From positions 1-40,581 of the forward strand of contig CAYLJJ010000062.1 of assembly GCA_964384025.1 (NCBI GenBank): a stretch of 40,581 nt of DNA. The letters are read 5' to 3'. The stretch comes from CAYLJJ01 sp964384025. Its GTDB lineage: Bacteria; Myxococcota_A; Bradymonadia; UBA7976; UBA1532. The notes beneath the pieces were generated by a model that had not been told where the DNA came from, made no database searches, and saw nothing but the letters and a program-made list of their open reading frames with translations. The position numbers and the translations under genes are program-made. Position 1 is the stretch's first letter; every line of letters starts with the position of its first letter. This document shows positions 1 through 6,105 of the stretch, piece by piece.

Positions 1-46
1 GCTCTGGGATCCGAAAAGCCCAATGATTACGCGAGAGGGCTGAGAG

Positions 47-1960
47 TCACACCCCGCCTAGACTGTTCAAAATAACCGCGAGTTCAGCGGTCAATCCCGA
101 CTCATCAGGCGCCAACTCAATGGCCCGCTCAAAGTAAACGCGGCTCTCATCCAATCGACCCTGCTGCGCGGCACAGCGGGCGCGGGTAGCCCACGCTAAG
201 GCATCATTTGGGAAAGCGCGGATCCACAGGGCGCCAAAGGCCGCGGCAGGCGCTGCTCGACCCGCCGCCAGGAGGCGTGTTGTGGCCAAGCGATAGGCTT
301 CACTGACGCGGGGCTCTGTCCGTACAATCTCAAGGCAAAGCTGTGTGGCCAGATCGGGATGGTTTTGGTCAAACAGGATCACCGCACGCTCCAGCAAGGC
401 CAACAGCTTATTGCCCTTCGCCGCATATTCAAGCTGTGCCACACGCTCAAGAGCTGTGAGGGCATCTTCATCTAGGTTCATCGCGCGCAGACAGTGGGCG
501 GCGTCCAGCCAAGCTTTGTCAAAGCCTGGGTTCAGTTCGAGCAGCGCATTGATGCTGGTGAGGGCCTCTTGATGACAGCCCTGTTTCATCAGCGACTGGC
601 TCAGATCGTAGCGAGATGCCCAGGCATCGGGCGCAACCTGAACCGCTAAGCGAAGCTCATCCTGCGTCAGAGGCCATAAGATCTCCTTGTCCTTAGGATT
701 TTTGCCGCCGTTGATGAGAGCGTTGAGCTGTGGCCATGTTGGGTAGTCGCGCCACCTCCTTGTCGGATCGGCAGGGATCCACTCATCGGTGTTATCAAAC
801 CAGATAGAGTCATCCCAGCCCCTCTCTTGGCACATCTCATCATGCAACTCGGTGCCAGGCAGCACAGACAGGGTTGAGACAAAGAGGCGCTGCGGGCGGC
901 TCTGCTCGATTAGATCGAGTGTATGCCCAACGGTCTCATCGGTCTCAGCTTCGGCGCCTATGATGTAGTAATGGCGTACCGTGATCCCGAAGCGACGCGC
1001 TAGGCGGGTGGCGGCGATCACCGCCTCCCGCTTCTCGCGCTTATTATAGTAGTCGATGAGCTGTGGAGAACCGGTCTCTACACCCAGACTGATATGAAAG
1101 CAGCCTGCCTTGCGCAACATATACAGTCGCTCTTCATCCAGGCTGCTGGCTCGTGTGTCGCAGGTCCACCAAATGCCAAGACGCGCGTCGATGATCGACT
1201 GACAGAGCGCGACGACCCGCGACCTCTTGAGGGTGAAGGTTTCATCTTTAAAGTGAACCTGGGTGATACCCGCTCGACGGAGGTGTTCCAGCTCCGAGAT
1301 GACATGTCGAGGGGAACGTTCACGGACCTTTCGACCCCAGATTGAGGGGGAGGAGCAGAAGTTGCAGGCGAAGGGGCAACCGCGTGAGGTCGCGAGGATA
1401 TCATAGGACCAGTAGCGCGCCGCGATGGGGAGGAGATCTAGATCCTCAATCGCTGGCTGTCGTCCAGGAAAAATGGGTACACCCTCGTCATCCCTACTGG
1501 CGATACCAAGGAGCCCTTGTAGCCCCTCGCCCGCAGCGAGCCGTGCCACGAGAATAGGCCATGAGACCTCTGACTCTCCAACCGCCACCGTGTCGATCCA
1601 GGTCCAGCGGTCGAGGAGCTTCAGCGGCATCGCTGAGGCGTGAACACCACCCACCGAGATATGGGTTGTGGGGCAGAGCCTGCGCACCTGCGCGGTAAAG
1701 CGAGCGACATAGTGGCGGTGAAAGGTATAGCAGGTGATGCCAAAGAGCTTTGGGCCAACCGCCTTGACACGCGCGAGCGCCATATCCCAGGGCATCAACG
1801 CGAAGTTCTCAATCAGAACCTCGTGGCCTTTGTCTCGGAGGATGGCCCCCAAGATATAGACGCCGATCGGGATAACAGAGTTATCCTTGTCATCACGGGC
1901 CGCGAGCGCAGCAGCGTCATTAGTGGGGAGCAGTGGCGGATAGCAGAGCATGATACGCAT
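47..1960 (-). CDS. B12-binding domain radical SAM protein with C-terminal TPR repeats
   Basis: This 637-residue protein has the layout of the cobalamin-binding radical SAM group (B12-binding domain followed by an elongator-like SAM domain). Residues 1-140 read as a Rossmann-like B12-binding domain, including SVGGVHAS near 102-109. The [4Fe-4S] motif CPFACNFC gives Cys195, Cys199 and Cys202, the CxxxCxxC ligands. From about residue 430 to the end the sequence is made of TPR-like helical repeats (AWASRYDLSQSL, AWLDAAHCLRAM, AWATRARCAAQQ). Such enzymes generate a 5'-deoxyadenosyl radical and often methylate unactivated carbons, or they belong to hopanoid, lipid or peptide modification pathways. 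The substrate cannot be told from sequence. No DHxxG motif is evident in the B12 domain, so any cobalamin would probably bind base-off without a protein histidine. The start MRIMLCYPPL fits the family N-terminus, although the ribosome binding site is weak. It appears monocistronic. Confidence 0.85.
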   Translation of the reverse strand: MRIMLCYPPLLPTNDAAALAARDDKDNSVIPIGVYILGAILRDKGHEVLIENFALMPWDMALARVKAVGPKLFGITCYTFHRHYVARFTAQVRRLCPTTHISVGGVHASAMPLKLLDRWTWIDTVAVGESEVSWPILVARLAAGEGLQGLLGIASRDDEGVPIFPGRQPAIEDLDLLPIAARYWSYDILATSRGCPFACNFCSSPSIWGRKVRERSPRHVISELEHLRRAGITQVHFKDETFTLKRSRVVALCQSIIDARLGIWWTCDTRASSLDEERLYMLRKAGCFHISLGVETGSPQLIDYYNKREKREAVIAATRLARRFGITVRHYYIIGAEAETDETVGHTLDLIEQSRPQRLFVSTLSVLPGTELHDEMCQERGWDDSIWFDNTDEWIPADPTRRWRDYPTWPQLNALINGGKNPKDKEILWPLTQDELRLAVQVAPDAWASRYDLSQSLMKQGCHQEALTSINALLELNPGFDKAWLDAAHCLRAMNLDEDALTALERVAQLEYAAKGNKLLALLERAVILFDQNHPDLATQLCLEIVRTEPRVSEAYRLATTRLLAAGRAAPAAAFGALWIRAFPNDALAWATRARCAAQQGRLDESRVYFERAIELAPDESGLTAELAVILNSLGGV

Positions 1961-2158
1961 GATGAATCTTAGGTCAGCAGATGCTTTTCAACCACCGCTC
2001 TATCCTCGTCTAACTCCATCAACTGAGCCATTCTCAGAGGGTCAGGGCGAATAAACTTGCGAAGAGATCAGCTCCTTAGAGGCTCGATGCTCCAAGATAG
2101 GCGAAATGGTGACTGAAATCGGAGACTATGTTTGGTCGTGATAAATGGAGCTTCCAAT

Positions 2159-2362
2159 ATGAAGAAAGCGACTCAAACTCTACGGATCCTGATCTGGATC
2201 GCCCTGGCGGTCTCATTTGTACGGGGCCTTGGGGTCATGGACTCGGGACCCTCAGCCAATACCCACGAGACCGTAGGCGCAGGGATCTGCTTCGCCACAG
2301 CCATCCTGGGCAGTATCTTCATGTTCTGCTTTGATCTACGCCGCCCAGCTCCAGAGGAGTAA
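2159..2362 (+). CDS. small two-helix membrane protein, hypothetical
   Basis: This is a 67-residue protein beginning MKKATQTLRI. Two hydrophobic segments, about residues 9-22 and 40-57, are separated by a short polar loop, and the C-terminus is acidic (RRPAPEE). The ATG at 2159 has GGAG eight bases upstream (2147-2150). The longer reading from TTG at 2132 lacks such a site, so the short form is preferred. I do not recognise a family. It precedes another small exported protein in the same orientation, but 160 bp separate them, so co-transcription is uncertain. A small inner-membrane protein with both termini in the cytoplasm is the simplest reading. Confidence 0.5.
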   Translation: MKKATQTLRILIWIALAVSFVRGLGVMDSGPSANTHETVGAGICFATAILGSIFMFCFDLRRPAPEE

Positions 2363-2523
2363 TCAAAAATGGAGTTCTCCGAAGCTGAATTTTAGAGATT
2401 CAAATGGTATGTTCATCTGGGCTTCGCCAACTCCTCCAGAAAAAATGATCAGTGTATGTCAGAGAGCCAAGAGAGCGAGCGAACTCCTTGTGCAACCTAA
2501 TACGCTCATTGAGGAGAGTAATC

Positions 2524-3069
2524 ATGAAGACCATCACCCACGCTCTGGCCCTGCTCGCAATCACCGCCATCATTACTCCCGTCGCCGCCGCCTGTCTGCA
2601 CATGGAGAGACCCGCTCCAGGAACCACCGCAGGCGTCGGGCCGCTCCCGCCTCACCCAGCGGGCAATGTGAGCCTGCGCGGCTTTCGCTGGCTGCCCTCC
2701 GGCGGGACTATGGCTGGCTTCTCAACCATCGTAGTCAGCAACTACACTGCTGGCAGTCCAGTGCAGGAGATGAACCTCAACAACATCAGCTTGGCAGTGG
2801 CGCCCACCGTTGGGACGATGGTGGCCTCATTTGCCTATGCCGATTTTGGTGGGAACGTGAACCTGTGGGTCAACGGCGTGCTGTCCAACACCGCCGACCT
2901 GTCTGGCGCTCCAGCCAGCATGGCTGGGGTAAACGTAAACATCACCAGGATTGCGATGTTCGGCTACCACTTCGGCACCGTAACCCTTGATGGTACAGCC
3001 ACCAACACTGTGCTGAGCAGCTTTGGTGTGGGCGGGCAGGAGTTCTTCGTAGACGAGGTGTGTTGGTGA
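2524..3069 (+). CDS. secreted hypothetical protein
   Basis: This 181-residue protein starts with a textbook signal peptide: MKTIT, then a hydrophobic core ALALLAITAIITPVAAA, with cleavage expected before Cys24 or nearby. The residue before Cys is Ala, but position -3 is not the usual Leu, so lipidation is possible and not certain. The ATG at 2524 is preceded by GAGGAG at 2511-2516, which settles the start against a longer upstream reading from 2452. The mature part is rich in Gly, Val, Asn and Thr with alternating hydrophobic residues (SFAYADFGGNVNLWVNG, VTLDGTATNTV), suggesting a small beta-sandwich. It ends with FFVDEVCW, so Cys24 and the Cys near the C-terminus could form a disulfide in the periplasm or outside. 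No known family recognised. Confidence 0.65.
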   Translation: MKTITHALALLAITAIITPVAAACLHMERPAPGTTAGVGPLPPHPAGNVSLRGFRWLPSGGTMAGFSTIVVSNYTAGSPVQEMNLNNISLAVAPTVGTMVASFAYADFGGNVNLWVNGVLSNTADLSGAPASMAGVNVNITRIAMFGYHFGTVTLDGTATNTVLSSFGVGGQEFFVDEVCW

Positions 3070-3266
3070 ATCTCTCTGGATGGTGTCGGGTTTGAACTGG
3101 CGGCGTAACCATATGAAGATCTGTTCCAAGCATCTTGCATTGAGACACATCCGTTTTCAGAACCGCTTTGCTCGTTTTTGAATCAACCTTTGGTGCTCGG
3201 TGGGAGGTGAAGAAATTCAGGTTGCTTAAGGATCTCAGGATCTAGGCCAGCTTGAAGTTTCTTGAG

Positions 3267-3779
3267 CTACTCTAGAGACTTACGGATTTCGCGCTCAGCA
3301 GCGACTTGCCGCTGGAGGCCCTCCAGCAAGTTTTGAGTTTTCCCAGTGGGTTCGCAGCGCTGAAGATTGGCCTCAGACATCATCTCTAGGTAGAGCTGGT
3401 TCAGCTCCCGAGCGCCTCGATCAGCCTCCTCTAGGAGGCTCTGAGCGCTCGCCTGAAAGGCGTCGATCTCAGGCCCTTTCAACTCGTTGAGGTTGGAGTT
3501 GATCTCCCTTGAGCGCTCTGTGAGAGTGACGATCTCATCGATCACCTCATGGATCTCCAGCAGAAAGGCTCGGCGCTGCGCAGGAGCCCAGACTTTGATC
3601 AACAGGATAAAGCGAGCGCGGCTCTCCAAAGCTGAGGCCACCGCCCCCTCGCCGATGAACAGACCCCAGCGCTCAGGGATTGGAGGTGGAGCGAGGCTCT
3701 TGGCCTTCTCCCAAAGCTTGAAGGCCAGATAAGCCCCCCCACCCATAAAAATCGCCATGATGATCAGTCGCAACATCAC
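3267..3779 (-). CDS. membrane-anchored coiled-coil protein, third gene of SPFH operon
   Basis: This 170-residue protein has one N-terminal membrane segment (about residues 3-22, LRLIIMAIFMGGGAYLAF). A helical, charged body follows, with a probable coiled coil from about 65 to 165 (repeated Glu, Leu, Arg and Gln, for example EEADRGARELNQLYLEM). The body most likely faces the periplasm or cytoplasm as a rod; topology is not decided by the sequence. Its GTG start overlaps the stop of the upstream SPFH gene in a GTGA arrangement, with an ATG as the second codon, so it is translationally coupled to that gene. I recognise no family. Its position after two SPFH proteins suggests a partner or stabiliser of the same membrane assembly. 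This is inference from context only. Confidence 0.65.
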   Translation of the reverse strand: MMLRLIIMAIFMGGGAYLAFKLWEKAKSLAPPPIPERWGLFIGEGAVASALESRARFILLIKVWAPAQRRAFLLEIHEVIDEIVTLTERSREINSNLNELKGPEIDAFQASAQSLLEEADRGARELNQLYLEMMSEANLQRCEPTGKTQNLLEGLQRQVAAEREIRKSLE

Positions 3780-4798
3780 TGCACCAAGAAGAACTTACGC
3801 CAAGCTGCCAAGCTGCCAAACTCCGCCAAGAAGCGAGGATCTGAAGAGTTCAGGCGAAAATCACCCAGCTTGAAGTTGCGCACAGCGATGATCGCGCTAA
3901 AGGTCCGCCCCGCCTGGGTGCTCAGAGCCTTGGCCTTGAGTTCTTCTCCCAGAGCCTTCGCTAGAGCCTCTGCCAAGCGCCCCTCGGCGTCCAACTCAGC
4001 GTAGAGGGCATCGGCCTCAGCGCGACGTTTACGAGAGTAGAGGGTCGATTTGGCGTCCAGCTCGGCGATCTCCACTTCAAATTTGGTCTTAGCCTCCTCG
4101 ATTTTTCGGTTCCACTCCTCTCTCTTGAGGGCGATATCCTTGATGATCACCTTCTCCAAGGTCTCTGTATCCTGCCGAGCCTTTAGCTCCTTCTCACGGG
4201 CCTCATCCAAGCGTCCCTGTACAGCGAAGAGCTGCTTATTTTGGAGCTTGCGCTCATATTGATCTCGGAAACGGATGCCTCGGATAATCAGCTGGGTGGC
4301 CTCGATGTGATAGCGCGCCAAGCCCTCATTCAGAGCCGGTAAGGTCTCACCCGCCACCTTGATCCGCAGCTTGGGGTTTTGAACATCTAAGTTTGAGAAG
4401 CGCGCGAGGTGTTCACGTAGGAGCCCTGTAGAGGTTGACTTCACTTTGGCTTCATAGCTGTCAACGAAGCCCGCCCGGACGATCTCCCAAGCCTCTCCCG
4501 CGCGAATACGGTAAGCGATGCTTAGATCGATATGGATGACGTTGTTCTCCTTGGTGCGCACATCCAGGGCCTCGCTACCGCTATATTCCAGATATTGAAT
4601 GGTGCCGTTGAGCTGATACCAGCTGTGCCACATCGGCAGGCTGAGATGCCGCCCCTGAGTGAAGTCCTGTTCACTGATACCCCCCTGAAGGCTACGCCGA
4701 ACTCCGATGCTCCCAGGGACGATCTGCTCAGAGCACATGCTGGGCAGGAGGAAGATGGCGATCACGGCCAAGGCGATGAGGTTGATGATCTTCATCAT
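3776..4798 (-). CDS. SPFH/band 7 family membrane protein (second of tandem pair)
   Basis: This 340-residue protein has an N-terminal hydrophobic segment (about 5-19) followed by a band 7 domain from about 25 to 190. Typical features are VPGSIGVRRSLQGGIS near the start, NNVIHIDLSIAYRI in the middle and a YHIEATQLIIRGIRF segment before the helical region. Residues about 190-280 are rich in Lys, Glu, Arg and Ala and form the long helix or coiled coil found after SPFH domains in prohibitin, stomatin and HflK/C. These proteins build large oligomeric rings or microdomains in membranes and often regulate proteases or organise lipids. A Cys after the hydrophobic core (PSMCSE) does not match a good lipobox. 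The gene overlaps the upstream SPFH gene by 4 bp (ATGA) and the downstream gene likewise. No ftsH-like protease is nearby. Confidence 0.8.
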   Translation of the reverse strand: MMKIINLIALAVIAIFLLPSMCSEQIVPGSIGVRRSLQGGISEQDFTQGRHLSLPMWHSWYQLNGTIQYLEYSGSEALDVRTKENNVIHIDLSIAYRIRAGEAWEIVRAGFVDSYEAKVKSTSTGLLREHLARFSNLDVQNPKLRIKVAGETLPALNEGLARYHIEATQLIIRGIRFRDQYERKLQNKQLFAVQGRLDEAREKELKARQDTETLEKVIIKDIALKREEWNRKIEEAKTKFEVEIAELDAKSTLYSRKRRAEADALYAELDAEGRLAEALAKALGEELKAKALSTQAGRTFSAIIAVRNFKLGDFRLNSSDPRFLAEFGSLAAWRKFFLVQ

Positions 4799-5937
4799 GG
4801 CTGTAGTTCTCCCTGCTCCGCTTGAATATGTCGAATGTCGAGAGGCGATGAGGGGTTGCTGTAGGGCTGGGCTTTGAGGCTGCTCATCTGGGGAAAGATA
4901 TGTTCCGCGATCTCCTTATTGAGGATATCCTCTCCCTGATCTCCCACCGCTTTGATCTTGGCAACAAGGGCCTCTGCCTCTTTACGATAGGCGACCTCAT
5001 TGGCCTTGGCGCGGGTGACCTTCTCCTCTCGCATCGCCCTCGCGCTGGCTTGGCGCTCGATAAAGTATTTATCAGCCTCGCGCTTTACTGCGATAAAGCG
5101 GTTGGCAGCCTGCTGCTTACGCGCCTCCAACTCTCCTAAAAGCTGCTGATACTCCGCGCTCTTGGTCTGCTCCAGCTGCTGAGTGCGGCGACCCTTTTCT
5201 TGATGCAATTTGTTGCGACGCTCCACTTGCACCTGCACCTCCTGCTCTGAGCTTTGACGATCCTCGATCGCCTGCTCTACACGGTTATCAAACTTAGGCT
5301 TGGGTGGGGGGATATTGGTGATCTCGATCCCCAGAGGGTTGAGGCGCTCGTTGAGGGCGGTCTTGGCGTGGGAGGTGGCTCCGCCATAGGTGCTGGGGTT
5401 GGCGACCTGAAGGAAGGTGTACTTCCCAAACTCATTGCGTAGGACCTCACGGGCGTGGACCCGCACCGCCTTGAGCTTATAAGCATCCCTGACGCCGCTC
5501 AGGGCGATCACATCTGCGGCCATGCCTGGGATCACTTGATAATGGATCTCTACCTTCTCAAAGTAGAAGTTAGAGCCGTCACTGGCGCGCACCGTCAGGC
5601 GTGGGACCTGACCACGCTCTGGAAGATCCTTGCTGCCCTCCATCACCAAGATCTGAGGGTGGGTGTCCAACTTCTCCACTCGCTGAAAGAGGGGCAAGAA
5701 ACTCAACATCCCCTGCTCTTTGACCACCCTGCTGGACTCTCCCAAGAAGCCCAAGCCAGTGTTGTTGTAAAGAATCGCCACCTCCCCTGGCTCAACCTCC
5801 ATAAAGCCTCCCTCCTCAGAGAAGAGGGTCCCAAAGACTAAGAGCACAGCGAAGAGAGGGAGGAGCCAGGACCTCAGCCCTCCACCCCCCTCAGATTTGA
5901 GGTTCCCAAACACCGCCAGGATGTCACTGAGCGCCAT
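4795..5937 (-). CDS. SPFH/band 7 family membrane protein (first of tandem pair)
   Basis: This 380-residue protein starts at MALSDILAVF. The ATG at 5937 is preceded by GGAGG with a 5-base spacer, which is much better than the alternative ATG 36 bp upstream at 5973. One transmembrane helix lies at about residues 23-39 (SWLLPLFAVLLVFGTLF). The SPFH domain follows (VEPGEVAILYNNTGLG, then EKVEIHYQVIPGMAADVI and LNPLGIEITNIPPPKPKF). From about 205 to 330 comes a highly charged helical region (QSSEQEVQVQVERRNKLHQ and similar), the usual post-SPFH coiled coil. Tandem SPFH genes recall HflK-HflC, which form a hetero-oligomeric membrane cage, but sequence similarity to those cannot be judged here. It heads a three-gene leftward operon divergent from the AAA+/VWA genes. 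Confidence 0.82.
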   Translation of the reverse strand: MALSDILAVFGNLKSEGGGGLRSWLLPLFAVLLVFGTLFSEEGGFMEVEPGEVAILYNNTGLGFLGESSRVVKEQGMLSFLPLFQRVEKLDTHPQILVMEGSKDLPERGQVPRLTVRASDGSNFYFEKVEIHYQVIPGMAADVIALSGVRDAYKLKAVRVHAREVLRNEFGKYTFLQVANPSTYGGATSHAKTALNERLNPLGIEITNIPPPKPKFDNRVEQAIEDRQSSEQEVQVQVERRNKLHQEKGRRTQQLEQTKSAEYQQLLGELEARKQQAANRFIAVKREADKYFIERQASARAMREEKVTRAKANEVAYRKEAEALVAKIKAVGDQGEDILNKEIAEHIFPQMSSLKAQPYSNPSSPLDIRHIQAEQGELQP

Positions 5938-5993
5938 AACGCCTCCGTCAGAGAAAAAGCGATCCTCGTACATATCAGCAGCACAGCTTGTTT

Positions 5994-6010
5994 TGGAGAG
6001 GATCTCTCCA
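5994..6010. promoter_or_regulatory. perfect inverted repeat between divergent SPFH and AAA+ genes
   Basis: TGGAGAG, the spacer GAT, and CTCTCCA form a perfect 7-bp dyad (17 bp in total). It lies 57 bp upstream of the SPFH start at 5937 and 96 bp upstream of the AAA+ start at 6106, so one dimeric repressor or activator could control both arms. Each arm contains GGAGAG, which resembles a Shine-Dalgarno sequence, so a role in RNA (sequestering a ribosome site for the alternative start at 6016) is also possible. No transcription factor gene is adjacent. This is a pattern seen by eye; function is inferred. Confidence 0.4.
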
Positions 6011-6105
6011 GAGAGATGATAAAGACCCTGAAGTTGGATAGATGGGTATTGCGTCTAGGCCTTGACGATGGCATGACCGGCGAGTCTTTGGAGGTCGTCA
6101 TTTTG

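Noticed and set aside
2331..2990. 219-codon + strand frame overlapping the small secreted protein gene.
   Set aside because: It lies in another frame of a gene with a clear signal peptide and ribosome site, and reads as Arg/His-rich noise.
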